The position numbers were made by a program, and so were the translations under genes. Below, in pieces: positions 8,693 through 17,550 of a stretch of DNA of 64,000 bases; the first letter of the stretch is position 1, and every line of letters begins with the position of its first letter. The notes beneath the pieces were generated by a model, which was not told the DNA's origin, searched no databases, and was given only the letters and a program-made list of their open reading frames with translations. Source of the stretch: Chryseobacterium sp. MA9 (GTDB lineage Bacteria > Bacteroidota > Bacteroidia > Flavobacteriales > Weeksellaceae); assembly GCF_024399315.1 (NCBI RefSeq), contig NZ_CP075170.1:2418001-2482000 (forward strand), written 5' to 3'.

Positions 8693-9463
8693 TTATTTTT
8701 CAAAAGTCTTCAGTTCAAAATCTTTCTCAAAGACCCCGTAAGTAAAATAGGAAATCCAGTCTCCGAGGTTGATATACTTTGAATTCTGTTCCAGATCAAG
8801 TACCATTGGCAGGTGTCTGTGTCCATAAATAAAATAGTCTATCTTCTCAGTCTTCAGCTTTTCTTTAGAATAAATGATCAGGAATTCTTTATCTTCTCCC
8901 AGAAATGCTTTGTCTTCTTCTCCGGAGATCATTTTATTTTTTTGGGAAAGGTATAATGCAATTTTCATTGCAATATCAGGGTGAAGCCATTTGAAGAACC
9001 ATTGTGCTACCGGATTTGTGAATAATTTTTTCATTCTTTTATATCCTTTGTCACCAGGTCCCAGCCCGTCTCCATGGGCCAGCAAAAACTGCTTTCCACC
9101 CATTTCGAAATATTGTTTCTGATAAAATACCGTACAGCCAATTTCCTCTTCAAGATAATCTTTCATCCACAGATCATGGTTTCCGACAAAGAAATAGATA
9201 TGAATTCCTCTGTCTTTAAGTTCTGCAATTTTTCCGAGTACCCTGATATATCCTTTGGGAACCACATGTTTCCATTCATGCCAGAAGTCAAAAAGATCAC
9301 CCATTAAAAACAAAACCTGAGCATCTTCTTTGATCTCATCCAACCAACGTATAAATTTTTCTTCACGCACTTTGCTCTCACTTGGAGTGGGTGCTCCAAA
9401 ATGCTGATCTGAAGCGAAATATACTTTTTTTCCAGGTTCTAAATTAATTATCGTTTTTAACAC
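8693..9463 (-). CDS. lpxH: UDP-2,3-diacylglucosamine diphosphatase, LpxH-like
   Basis: This is a binuclear metallophosphoesterase of 256 residues. The metal-binding motifs appear in order: DQH (19-21), GDLFDFWHEW (55-64), GNHD (94-97), AHGDG and YGHRHLP. The DLFDFWHEW element is characteristic of LpxH-type enzymes, which remove UMP from UDP-2,3-diacyl-GlcN in lipid A synthesis at the inner face of the membrane. The gene is slightly longer than the E. coli enzyme. It is 20 bp downstream of queD on the same strand and probably co-transcribed. Confidence 0.85.
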   Translation of the reverse strand: MLKTIINLEPGKKVYFASDQHFGAPTPSESKVREEKFIRWLDEIKEDAQVLFLMGDLFDFWHEWKHVVPKGYIRVLGKIAELKDRGIHIYFFVGNHDLWMKDYLEEEIGCTVFYQKQYFEMGGKQFLLAHGDGLGPGDKGYKRMKKLFTNPVAQWFFKWLHPDIAMKIALYLSQKNKMISGEEDKAFLGEDKEFLIIYSKEKLKTEKIDYFIYGHRHLPMVLDLEQNSKYINLGDWISYFTYGVFEKDFELKTFEK

Positions 9464-9483
9464 CTTCTGAGTTTTGGGGTAAA

Positions 9484-9930
9484 TTATTGATTATCTTCTG
9501 CAAACCATTCTCCATAAGAATTTTCTGTCTCATGAAGTTTAAGATAGGCTAAAGAAATTCCTTCAGGAAGTTTTGATTTGATTTTAGCAGCAATAGCATA
9601 CAACATGTTTTCACAGGTTGGCTGGAAACTGCAATAGATTACTTTATGCCCTTTCTGTTCCAGGTCATCCCCCAATTCTTTGTGTGGAGACAGAGCATTT
9701 ACAAGAACCGCATGGTCCCATACATCTACAATTTCGGAATTTACGATACTTTTGATATCTCCGAAATCTACCACCATTCCATTTTTAGGATTTTCAATAT
9801 CATTGATCGGTTTTCCTTTCACTGTCACAAACAGCTTATAGGAATGTCCATGCATATTTTTACACTTCCCATCGTAGTTGTAAAGTACATGAGCTGTTTC
9901 AAATGTAAAAATTTTTGTAATACGTATCAT
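9484..9930 (-). CDS. queD: 6-carboxytetrahydropterin synthase (QueD)
   Basis: QueD converts 7,8-dihydroneopterin triphosphate to 6-carboxytetrahydropterin, the second step of queuosine (preQ0) synthesis. The 148-residue protein has the zinc ligands His14 (ETAHVL), His27 and His29 (MHGHSY) and Cys23 (CKNMHGH), the usual catalytic Cys position. The C-terminal LHETENSYGEW carries the substrate-binding Glu. No other queuosine gene is in the window. It precedes lpxH in a two-gene unit. Confidence 0.9.
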   Translation of the reverse strand: MIRITKIFTFETAHVLYNYDGKCKNMHGHSYKLFVTVKGKPINDIENPKNGMVVDFGDIKSIVNSEIVDVWDHAVLVNALSPHKELGDDLEQKGHKVIYCSFQPTCENMLYAIAAKIKSKLPEGISLAYLKLHETENSYGEWFAEDNQ

Positions 9931-10002
9931 ACTGCAAAGATATGATAAAACCGCTTAACACAGAAAAGACTGTTTCTATTACAGCGATATTAATATATAC
10001 TT

Positions 10003-11445
10003 TTAGTCGATCTTAAAGGTTAAATTATTATCCGGTGAGCCATCAACATTGATTGCATTGTAAGGTACAGAAAGCCAGCCATTTTTATTCATAACAAATT
10101 TGAATTGATGGTTTTTTCCTTTTTCAAACTGAGATTTTGGCAATACCAACTCAAAAGTATTATTCTTTTTCAGATTCATATAATATGCCTGACTATCAGG
10201 ATTCCAATCATTAAATGAGCCTGTAACTGAAATACTTTTGATATATTCTACACTTCGTTTGTCAGGAAATTGGTAAGAAAAAATAATATTGTCCTTTTCT
10301 GTTCGGTAGCCGTAGATTTCTTTTTTTAGGTCAGGATGAACAAGAGGTTCAGACTTTGTATATTCTTCTGCCACCATGTATGGATTCAGCAAACGTTTAT
10401 CCATAATACCTGCAATCTGATTAATCATTGGGTAATAAACCGGAAACTCTTTATATCCATTATACATCAATATAATAGCAATATTATTATCCGGAAAAAT
10501 TTTATAGCCACTTACATTTCCACCTGAAAAATGATAGGACTTTATATTATTAAAATTTCCCATATCCCAACCATGAGTGAAGATGATGTCTTTATTTTTG
10601 TATTCAAACGGTTTCCACATCAATTCCTGTGTGGCAGGTTTTAGAAAATCATTCTTACTCAAATGAATGCTCCACTGTAAGAAAGCAGGCAATGCAATGG
10701 CCAGACCATTGGCTGAATGCGCCCTTCTTCCTTCTACAAATGTAGATTTATCGTATTGATGTGTATTCTTGTTGTAGATATATTTTACAATTCTGTTAGG
10801 AATTTTCTCAATGGAATTGGATGAAAACACCACCTGATTTTTAGAATCTGAAAACTGATTCTTCAGGATATAATCTTCAAATTTCTCTCCTGTTATTTTC
10901 TCAATGATCATCGTAATCAGCATGTAGTTGGTCTGATTGTACCTATAATCACTTCCGGTTTCAAATTCCATTTTTTCTTTTGATAATCGACTAATCACTT
11001 CAGCATTGGTAGCATCTGCTGCAATATCACTGAAACGAATCCAGTCTGGCAATCCTGAGGAATGAGATAAAAGATTTTTTACCTGAACATTTTGCCACTC
11101 TGCCGGTACATTATCAATATATTTTGATATTTTATCTTCTAAAGATACTTTCCCCTGCTCTACAAGCTGAAAGAGTCCAACATTTGACATCAACTTTGTA
11201 GTAGAATAAATCCTGAACATAGAATTGCCATCTACTTTTTTATTAGTCTCTAAGGTTTCTGTTCCATAGTATTTCTGGAAAATTACCTTATTATTCTTAA
11301 CGATTCCTACGGCCATTCCTGGTATCTCATTAATTTGAATAACCTTTTTTATATAGTTATCAATTGCTTTTGACTGGTCTGCTGTCTGGCTATGACCGGT
11401 AAAGAAAAAGCCTAAAAAAAGTATCGTTACAATAGATGGTTTCAT
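10003..11445 (-). CDS. secreted serine hydrolase (beta-lactamase/class C fold) with C-terminal CBM48-like domain
   Basis: The 480-residue protein has a signal peptide (VTILFLGFFFTGHSQT). The catalytic domain shows the SxxK motif in YSTTKLM, a YxN in DYRYNQTNYM, and a late HFSGG that may replace the KTG box. This matches class C beta-lactamase-like hydrolases acting on peptides or esters in the periplasm. After about residue 390 an E-set segment appears (SVTGSFNDWNPDSQAYYM), resembling AMPK/CBM48 glycogen-binding modules. The substrate is unknown, and resistance should not be assumed. It starts a minus-strand stretch of its own. Confidence 0.8.
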   Translation of the reverse strand: MKPSIVTILFLGFFFTGHSQTADQSKAIDNYIKKVIQINEIPGMAVGIVKNNKVIFQKYYGTETLETNKKVDGNSMFRIYSTTKLMSNVGLFQLVEQGKVSLEDKISKYIDNVPAEWQNVQVKNLLSHSSGLPDWIRFSDIAADATNAEVISRLSKEKMEFETGSDYRYNQTNYMLITMIIEKITGEKFEDYILKNQFSDSKNQVVFSSNSIEKIPNRIVKYIYNKNTHQYDKSTFVEGRRAHSANGLAIALPAFLQWSIHLSKNDFLKPATQELMWKPFEYKNKDIIFTHGWDMGNFNNIKSYHFSGGNVSGYKIFPDNNIAIILMYNGYKEFPVYYPMINQIAGIMDKRLLNPYMVAEEYTKSEPLVHPDLKKEIYGYRTEKDNIIFSYQFPDKRSVEYIKSISVTGSFNDWNPDSQAYYMNLKKNNTFELVLPKSQFEKGKNHQFKFVMNKNGWLSVPYNAINVDGSPDNNLTFKID

Positions 11446-11520
11446 GGTAATGTTTGTTTGATGTTTCTCTATTAAAACAATTGTAGGTCTTATTATATTA
11501 CATAAAGAGAAGAAAATCTG

Positions 11521-11907
11521 TTATTTCCCGGGAACCAATTTGTCTGTTTCAAAACCTAATTCATTCAAATAATCAAGTCCGCTTTGTATTTCTATTGAAT
11601 TGGAGCCCGACCATCCTTTTTTTAATCCAAATAAAATAAACCGCCTGATGTATCGTGGCTTATTGAGATTTACCTCATCTTCTGAACCTGTAATTTTATT
11701 CACCAACTTAACACCTGATTTTAAAGGCTGTCCCATCATATAATCATCAACAGTCATAAATTTGATGATTAAAGGTGTTTGCTTTTGCCCTCTTAAAAAA
11801 ACCTTCACAGTCAAAGTATTGGTTTCTGTTTCAGCATGAAATTGGTCTGTTACAGAATATAAATATTCACTATTATTAATGATGATTTTTCTCAACTTAT
11901 TTTTCAT
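11521..11907 (-). CDS. hypothetical protein
   Basis: The protein has 128 residues, is charged, and has no signal peptide. It is rich in Lys and alternating beta-type sequence (TLTVKVFLRGQKQTPLIIKF) and ends ETDKLVPGK. I recognise no family. It follows the frameshifted Tiki-type gene by 37 bp on the same strand and may share its transcript. Confidence 0.55.
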   Translation of the reverse strand: MKNKLRKIIINNSEYLYSVTDQFHAETETNTLTVKVFLRGQKQTPLIIKFMTVDDYMMGQPLKSGVKLVNKITGSEDEVNLNKPRYIRRFILFGLKKGWSGSNSIEIQSGLDYLNELGFETDKLVPGK

Positions 11908-11944
11908 TGACTCATTTTTTATTCAACACATTTCCAGCTGAACT

Positions 11945-12325
11945 TTATTTTATCCTTTTCTCGAATCTATTAATGACTTTGTACTCTTTATCTTTAATAA
12001 CAATATCATAATTTCCCTTATCAAGGATTAAAAAACGATTGTCCTTAGAGGTATTGATTTCAATGATATCTGCGGGAATTCCTTTTTGCTCAAATTCACC
12101 TTTTCGGTAAGCAAAAACCATAACCGGATATGTTGAAACTTTAGAAACCGGAATTTTATAAAACTTTCGGGTTTCCTTCAGCATCCAATCTGGTCTGTCT
12201 TTAATGTATTTTGTAACGGGGTGAATGATTTTAATATCCGTATACAATTCTTTGTCTTCACCATTATAGATCATTTGGTTTTCACTTTTCAAAACAACAG
12301 GCACGGTATTGTTTATCAATCTCAA
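11945..12325 (-). pseudogene. 3' fragment of a frameshifted Tiki/EreA-type gene
   Basis: This 126-codon frame has only a TTG as a start, exactly where it overlaps the stop of the upstream 262-residue frame (CCACTTTGA versus ACTTTGAGA, a -1 shift). Its sequence (HPVTKYIKDRPDWML, then YPVMVFAYRKGEFE) reads as the natural C-terminal part of the upstream protein rather than an independent gene. One extra T in the TTT run at the junction would fuse them as ...NEPLLRLINNT. So the gene is either broken by a 1-nt deletion or there is a sequencing error. Confidence 0.6.
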
Positions 12326-13110
12326 AGTGGTTCGTTATACTTCAGGGAGCTTTTTTCTGAAAACTGAGTCTGGTCAATTGTAAACGGATTGACACCTGTT
12401 AAGTCTGAAAGTCGTCCAGCCATCGTTTTTTCCCAGGATTTATGGATTCCTTCATAAGCATGCTGATAACCACAATAAATCAGATATTTTCCCTCTTTAT
12501 TCTGCTGCATAAAATTGAAAATATTTTTGGCTTCTCCAATTTCTCTTTCTTTATTGTTTCCTTCTGCTTCGTAGGAGAAAAGCCTGAATCCAATTTTCAG
12601 AGCATTGTAAATAAAATTTCCAAATTCCGGTTCTTTGGAATAATATCCGCTGGTGAGAGTGGCATATTTATCTGTATTTAAAGAATCATTCGCTAATGTT
12701 TCTATTCCTAAGTATCTGTAACCTCTGTCATATAAACCCTGAAGTAAAGAAGTGGCAAAAGTTCTATGGCTGGCATTGTGATGAGCTTCATTGATGATGA
12801 TTATTTTCTCATTGGCCGCTTTTTTCAGAATATACTCTTTTGCATTGACTGGAATTAATTTTGTGAATTTCAGACTATCGGCAGCATTTAGCTTTTTCAC
12901 TCTTCCGAAAGTCTGATCCCAGCTTTCCAGTGCTGGTTTATATTGCCCGCTTATCGAGTAATATGTTGCCCCCATCTGGCTTCTCCATGATTGACTTTGA
13001 GTAGAGTCTGCCACCTTTCTCTTAATATCATCCGTAAACCAGTAAGGATTTTCCTGACCATACCCTGCCATGCCAAGAAACAGCAAAGCCAGTAAATAAA
13101 AGAATTTCAT
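12322..13110 (-). CDS. secreted Tiki-superfamily (EreA/ChaN-like) protein, N-terminal fragment
   Basis: The fragment has 262 residues with a clean signal peptide (FFYLLALLFLGMAGYGQ). The motif INEAHHNASHR near residue 105 and YCGYQHAYEG near 220 are the paired Glu/His motifs of the EreA/ChaN/TraB (Tiki) superfamily, metal-dependent hydrolases or haem binders. The reading frame ends at TGA while the continuation lies in the -1 frame (11945-12325), so the intact protein would be near 390 residues. It probably acts in the periplasm. The exact activity is not predictable. Confidence 0.65.
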   Translation of the reverse strand: MKFFYLLALLFLGMAGYGQENPYWFTDDIKRKVADSTQSQSWRSQMGATYYSISGQYKPALESWDQTFGRVKKLNAADSLKFTKLIPVNAKEYILKKAANEKIIIINEAHHNASHRTFATSLLQGLYDRGYRYLGIETLANDSLNTDKYATLTSGYYSKEPEFGNFIYNALKIGFRLFSYEAEGNNKEREIGEAKNIFNFMQQNKEGKYLIYCGYQHAYEGIHKSWEKTMAGRLSDLTGVNPFTIDQTQFSEKSSLKYNEPL

Positions 13111-13189
13111 GTTATTTAGTTTTTTATTGAATGTTGTAGATTAAAATAAAAGTTCTATTTTCTACTCTGATTTTAATTATTTTACCTGT

Positions 13190-13582
13190 CTAAAAAAACT
13201 TCTCCAGCCAGTCACTTCCCAGTCGTTTGATCTTTTTTGTTTCCGGATCGAAGAGAATCCAAAGTGTACTTGAATCTACCACAAGTTCATCATTGCAATA
13301 AAATTCGACTTTTCTTGGCTGTTTAGCTCCTTCAGGAGTCATGGGATAGGTTCTTACTGTGATCATATCATTCAGATAAACCTGTTTTTTATATTGGATA
13401 TGGTGATCCAGAAGCATCCAGGCATCATTTACATACTCGGTTTGATGTTTCAGAAGATCCCAGTGTTCTGCTGCCACTTCTTCCACCCAATGTACATATT
13501 GTACATTATTTACATGATTGTTCTGATCAATATGCTCTTCCGTTACCTTTATCTGTTTTTCGTACATTAAATTCATGCTCAT
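13190..13582 (-). CDS. acyl-CoA thioesterase, hotdog fold (YbgC/FadM-like)
   Basis: The 130-residue protein has the 4HBT hotdog signature: VTEEHIDQNNHVNNVQYVHWVEE, with the Asp and conserved HVNN near residues 18-25, then a long central helix. It hydrolyses acyl-CoA or acyl-ACP thioesters in the cytoplasm. Starts at 13582, 13576 and 13567 are all possible (MSMNLMYEKQ). It is flanked by the OmpH-like gene on the same strand, with a terminator between them, so it is likely transcribed alone. Confidence 0.8.
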   Translation of the reverse strand: MSMNLMYEKQIKVTEEHIDQNNHVNNVQYVHWVEEVAAEHWDLLKHQTEYVNDAWMLLDHHIQYKKQVYLNDMITVRTYPMTPEGAKQPRKVEFYCNDELVVDSSTLWILFDPETKKIKRLGSDWLEKFF

Positions 13583-13640
13583 GAAAGTTTACTCAAATTT
13601 ATCATTTTAAAACAGAACTTCTATTTTCTAAATAAAAAAA

Positions 13641-13667
13641 ACGGAATCAGATGATCTCTGATTCCGT
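13641..13667 (-). terminator. terminator after the OmpH-like gene
   Basis: ACGGAATCAGA and TCTGATTCCGT form an 11-bp perfect stem. On the minus strand it is followed by a run of eight T, 23 bp past the stop codon at 13690. Confidence 0.85.
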
Positions 13668-13689
13668 TCAATATTCAGTATTGAAATTT

Positions 13690-14262
13690 TTATTTAGCTT
13701 TCCCTGCAGGCTTAGCAGCAGTTGCCGTAGCACCTAATTTACTTTTTACAATTGCAGTAATATCCTCACTTCCGTCAGTATAAAGCAGGTTATTAGATTC
13801 CTGTGCTGCTGTATCAAATACATAGCTCAGGTTTTTCTCTTTAGCTACAGCAAAAATAACATCTCTTACTTTCTTTTGCAGTGGAGTAAGCATTTCATTT
13901 TGCTTAGCAGAAATATCTTTAGCAGCCTGCGCTCTTGTTTCTTCTATTTTTTTACCTAAACCCTGTAATTCTGTTTGTGCTGCAATCAGTTCTTTAGTTA
14001 CTGCTTCTTTATTAGCCTCACTTAAAGTTTTTTCTTTATCCTGTGCCGCTTTCAATTTAGTCTGATAATCATTGATCAGCTTTTCAATTTCAGTCTGTTT
14101 TGTTTTAGTCAGATTATCAATAGTAGTTCCTATAGTTTTTACTTCAGATAAACTTGCAAAAACATCTTCTGTGTTCACACTTCCAATCTTCTGTTGAGCA
14201 TTGGCAGCATTTGCAGTAAGCGTTAATCCTAATGTAATAAAAAGTACTTTAATTAAATTCAT
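13690..14262 (-). CDS. OmpH/Skp family periplasmic chaperone
   Basis: The 190-residue protein has a signal peptide cleaved after ANAANA. The mature part starts KIGSVNTEDVF (the OmpH N-terminal strand) and continues as a long Lys/Glu/Gln-rich coiled coil over about residues 50-130, ending in a short Ala/Lys tail. Skp-like proteins hold unfolded outer-membrane proteins during transit through the periplasm. Flavobacteria usually carry two or more copies; no bamA is adjacent here. Its own terminator follows directly. Confidence 0.85.
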   Translation of the reverse strand: MNLIKVLFITLGLTLTANAANAQQKIGSVNTEDVFASLSEVKTIGTTIDNLTKTKQTEIEKLINDYQTKLKAAQDKEKTLSEANKEAVTKELIAAQTELQGLGKKIEETRAQAAKDISAKQNEMLTPLQKKVRDVIFAVAKEKNLSYVFDTAAQESNNLLYTDGSEDITAIVKSKLGATATAAKPAGKAK

Positions 14263-14390
14263 TTTTAATAATATTTTTTCGTCCCCAAATATAATTCAAA
14301 TTTTAATTACTTATCATATGACATTTACTCCTTTGCTACTTTATGATTTGAATGAACTAAAAACGGGCTTACAACGTTTTAAACAAAGAA

Positions 14391-14412
14391 AAACCTCCCT
14401 AAAAAGGAAGGT
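14391..14412 (-). terminator. terminator of the aceBA operon
   Basis: On the minus strand AACCTTCCT and AGGGAGGTT form a stem with one G-T wobble, followed by TTTTC, about 30 bp past the aceA stop. Confidence 0.6.
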
Positions 14413-14441
14413 TCAACATCAAAAAAATATGAAAAAAATGA

Positions 14442-15722
14442 CTAATGGAATTGTGCGGTTTCTGTAGAATCTTTCATTGCTACAGTAGCTGAAGAACCGT
14501 TTGTAACAACATTCTGTATTTCATCAAAATACCCAGTCCCTACAAAAGACTGATGCTTCACCGCTCTGAATCCTTTCTGCTGCAGAGCAAACTCACGCTC
14601 CTGCAGTTCTGAGTATCCAGCCATTCCTCTTTCTTTATAGGCTAAGGCTAATTCAAACATTGCCGTATTCAAAGCATGGAAACCAGCCAATGTAATAAAC
14701 TGAAACTTGTACCCCATTTTTGCCAGCTCTTCACGGAAAGTAGACATCTCTTCCACACTCAGCCTTGCAGCCCAGTTGAATGAAGGGGAACAGTTATAAG
14801 CAAGCATTTTCCCAGGAAATTTCGCATGAATTCCTTCTGCAAATCTTCTTGCCTGCTCCAAATCCGGATTTGAGGTTTCCATCCAGATCAGATCTGCATA
14901 TGGTGCATAGGACAAACCTCTGTCGATTCCCTGTTCTACACCGTTTCTTACTACATAAAATCCTTCAGTAGTTCTCTCTCCTGTTACGAATTTTTTATCT
15001 CTGTCATCAATATCAGATGTCAGTAAATCTGCAGCATCCGCATCTGTTCTTGCAATAATAAGACTCGGAACCCCCAGTACATCGGCAGCCAGACGTGCAG
15101 CAATCAGTTTGTTGACCGCCTCCTGCGTTGGCACCAATACTTTTCCACCTAAATGCCCACATTTTTTTGCGGATGAAAGTTGATCTTCAAAGTGTACAGC
15201 AGCAGCTCCCGCTTCTATCATCTGCTTCATCAGTTCAAAAGCATTCAGGTTACCTCCAAAACCAGCTTCTGCATCCGCAATAATGGGTACCAGATATTCT
15301 TTATCTCCGGTTCCGCTCACAGATTGTACCTGATCTGCCCTCAATAAGGCATTATTAATTTTTTTTACTACAGAAGGCACTGAATTGGCAGGATACAGTG
15401 ACTGATCCGGATACATTTCTCCTGATAAATTGGCATCTGCAGCCACCTGCCATCCTGAAAGATAAATAGCTTCCAGTCCGGCATCCACTTCCTGTACTGC
15501 CTGATTACCTGTAAGAGCTCCAAGTCCTGCCACATAATCCTGGTTATTTAATTTATTCCAGAATTTTTTTGACATTTCCGTAGCAATCGTGTACTCTATG
15601 GTATAAGAACCACGAAGTTTCAAAACTTCTTCTGCTGTATATGGTCTTTTTACACCGTTCCAGCGTGGGTTTGTCAGCCAGTCTTGTTCTATAGCCTGGA
15701 TTTGTTCTTGTCTTGTTTTCAT
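14442..15722 (-). CDS. aceA: isocitrate lyase
   Basis: This is the glyoxylate shunt enzyme that cleaves isocitrate to glyoxylate and succinate. The 426-residue protein has the catalytic KKCGH signature (Cys188, His190), the metal-binding ADAEAGFGG (150-157), and the [11 protein letters not shown] and YNCSPSFNW segments. The length matches the bacterial short-form enzyme. It is 127 bp downstream of malate synthase on the same strand, so the two form an aceB-aceA unit driven from the divergent regulatory region at 17425-17550. Growth on acetate or fatty acids is the expected physiological role. Confidence 0.96.
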   Translation of the reverse strand: MKTRQEQIQAIEQDWLTNPRWNGVKRPYTAEEVLKLRGSYTIEYTIATEMSKKFWNKLNNQDYVAGLGALTGNQAVQEVDAGLEAIYLSGWQVAADANLSGEMYPDQSLYPANSVPSVVKKINNALLRADQVQSVSGTGDKEYLVPIIADAEAGFGGNLNAFELMKQMIEAGAAAVHFEDQLSSAKKCGHLGGKVLVPTQEAVNKLIAARLAADVLGVPSLIIARTDADAADLLTSDIDDRDKKFVTGERTTEGFYVVRNGVEQGIDRGLSYAPYADLIWMETSNPDLEQARRFAEGIHAKFPGKMLAYNCSPSFNWAARLSVEEMSTFREELAKMGYKFQFITLAGFHALNTAMFELALAYKERGMAGYSELQEREFALQQKGFRAVKHQSFVGTGYFDEIQNVVTNGSSATVAMKDSTETAQFH

Positions 15723-15849
15723 AATATTTGGATTTTGTTAGATTAGGTTTTGAGAGTAATTTTGTTACTGGATGCTAGTTCCATTGTTAGTTGTTATTCA
15801 ATCATTTTATTTTCAACCAGCAACTATAAAACTAGCAACCAATATTCTC

Positions 15850-17424
15850 CTAAATAAAAGGATACGCTTTAAGGGTCAGAAATTCTTCAAAATTCTCTGA
15901 AAAGATCAATTCATTGAAAAGTTCTTTGGCAAGATTGAATTTTCCGTTTTTGAAACGGGATTCTCCTACATACTTTTCAATATTGTCCATTTCTTCGCTT
16001 TCCCACTGTAAAATCATATTGCGGGTAAGTGTTCTGTCATCACTTAACACCGCTTCATTTTTCAGCCATTGCCAGATCTGTGTTCTTGATATCTCTGCAG
16101 TAGCCGCATCTTCCATCAGGTTATAAATGGCAGCAGCACCAGTTCCCATCAGCCAGCTTTCAAGATAAAGAATTCCTACGTTGATATTTTTTCTGACTCC
16201 CTTTTCGGTAATATCACCTTTGGGAATTTCCAGCAGATTACTTTCTGTAATATGATACTCAAATTTTTTGTCGATCTGGTTTCTGGAAGGCATATACTGA
16301 TCAAAAATTTCTTTTGCCACCGAAACTAATGAGGGATGTGCTACCCAGGTTCCGTCGTGACCGTTTTTTACTTCCCGTTCCTTATCGTTTCTTACTTTTT
16401 CAAAAGCTAGGTTATTAGCTTCATCATTGTCCTTTACCGGAATTTGAGCCGCCATTCCGCCTATCGCATGTACATTTCTTCTATGACATATTTCAATGAC
16501 TCTTTTTGAATAAGCACTCATAAACGGAGAAGTCATGGTCACCTGATCTCTGTCCGGTACAATAAACTCAGGAAGGTTTCTGAATTTTTTGATATAGGAA
16601 AAAATATAATCCCATCTGCCACAGTTCAGTCCCGCACTGTGTTCTTTTAATTCAAATAAAATTTCATCAATCTGAAATGATGCTGTAATGGTTTCTATTA
16701 AAACCGTAGCTTTAATTGTACCCTGTTGAATTCCCAGATAATTTTGTGCAAAAACAAAAACATTATTCCACCAGCGGGCTTCTTTATAATGTTCCAGTTT
16801 CGGAAGATAGAAATAAGGGCCACTTTCCTTTTCTAAAAGCGACTTGGCATTTCTGAAAAAATACAGTCCAAAATCAATCAGTGAACCGGAAGCTTTCTCA
16901 CCATTAATTTCAATATGTTTTTCCGGAAGATGAAGTCCGCGGGGACGAACCAGCAAAACGGCAGGCTTTTCATTAAGCGTATAGACTTTTCCTGTCTCGT
17001 TTACAAAATCAATAGTACGGTTAATAGCATCAGAAAGATTAATCTGCCCCTGAATACAGTTTTCCCATACCGGCGAGCTGCTGTCTTCAAAATCTGCCAT
17101 AAACGTAGAAGCTCCGGAATTCAAGGCATTGATAATCATCTTGCGGTCTACAGGTCCTGTAATTTCTACTCTTCTGTCTGACAAATCTTCCGGCAAAGGT
17201 GCACACACCCAATTTCCATTTCGGATCTCTTCTGTTTCTTTTAAAAATTCAGGAAGATTTCCATGATCAAAATTCTGCTGTGTATTTTTTCTCTCTTTTA
17301 AAAGTTCAAGTCTTTTGTGATTGAAATTCTGATGAAGAGCAATCAGAAAATCTGCCAAACCCGGAGTAAAAACTGCTTCAAACTGCTTCTGAGCTTTTAT
17401 TTCTAATTGAGTCTTGGTTTCCAT
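15850..17424 (-). CDS. aceB: malate synthase A
   Basis: This enzyme condenses glyoxylate with acetyl-CoA to malate, the second step of the glyoxylate shunt. The 524-residue product (METKTQLEIK) is chosen because an upstream ATG at 17475 lies inside the palindromic operator region and reads through promoter DNA. Motifs include TFMADFEDSSSPVWENCI, VRPRGLHLPEKH, VLIETITASFQIDEI with the metal-binding Glu, LNCGRWDYIFS, and GMAAQIPVKDN near the C-terminal third. The length agrees with isoform A. The -7 element CAAACATA (minus TATGTTTG) lies 28 bp upstream. Confidence 0.95.
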   Translation of the reverse strand: METKTQLEIKAQKQFEAVFTPGLADFLIALHQNFNHKRLELLKERKNTQQNFDHGNLPEFLKETEEIRNGNWVCAPLPEDLSDRRVEITGPVDRKMIINALNSGASTFMADFEDSSSPVWENCIQGQINLSDAINRTIDFVNETGKVYTLNEKPAVLLVRPRGLHLPEKHIEINGEKASGSLIDFGLYFFRNAKSLLEKESGPYFYLPKLEHYKEARWWNNVFVFAQNYLGIQQGTIKATVLIETITASFQIDEILFELKEHSAGLNCGRWDYIFSYIKKFRNLPEFIVPDRDQVTMTSPFMSAYSKRVIEICHRRNVHAIGGMAAQIPVKDNDEANNLAFEKVRNDKEREVKNGHDGTWVAHPSLVSVAKEIFDQYMPSRNQIDKKFEYHITESNLLEIPKGDITEKGVRKNINVGILYLESWLMGTGAAAIYNLMEDAATAEISRTQIWQWLKNEAVLSDDRTLTRNMILQWESEEMDNIEKYVGESRFKNGKFNLAKELFNELIFSENFEEFLTLKAYPFI

Positions 17425-17452
17425 AACATATTGATTTTGTGATTTGATATTA

Positions 17453-17460
17453 CAAACATA
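17453..17460 (-). promoter_or_regulatory. -7 element of the aceBA promoter
   Basis: Minus-strand TATGTTTG fits TAnnTTTG. The perfect palindrome at 17480-17493 lies about 20 bp upstream, where the -33 element should be, so a regulator bound there could repress. Confidence 0.6.
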
Positions 17461-17479
17461 AATAAAAATATTCACAAAT

Positions 17480-17493
17480 AGCGAACGTTCGCT
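17480..17493. promoter_or_regulatory. palindromic operator candidate, aceBA side
   Basis: AGCGAACGTTCGCT is a perfect 14-bp palindrome. It shares the GCGA(A/T) half-site with a second element at 17515-17528 and lies at the -33 region of the aceB promoter. Confidence 0.6.
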
Positions 17494-17514
17494 AAATTTA
17501 TTTAAAAATTATTA

Positions 17515-17528
17515 TGCGAATAATCGCA
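17515..17528. promoter_or_regulatory. palindromic operator candidate, regulator side
   Basis: TGCGAATAATCGCA has 5-bp arms (TGCGA/TCGCA). Its centre is 35 bp from the centre of the first palindrome, and it sits just upstream of the regulator's -7 element, consistent with joint control and autoregulation. Confidence 0.55.
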
Positions 17529-17538
17529 TCTAATTATT

Positions 17539-17546
17539 TATATTTG
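17539..17546 (+). promoter_or_regulatory. -7 element of the regulator promoter
   Basis: TATATTTG fits TAnnTTTG and ends only 4 bp before the ATG at 17551, so the mRNA would be leaderless or nearly so if this is the promoter in use. Confidence 0.5.
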
Positions 17547-17550
17547 AGTA

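Noticed and set aside
10003-11445. Calling the serine hydrolase an antibiotic-resistance beta-lactamase
   Set aside because: The SxxK and YxN motifs are shared with many esterases and peptidases, and the extra C-terminal domain argues for another substrate.
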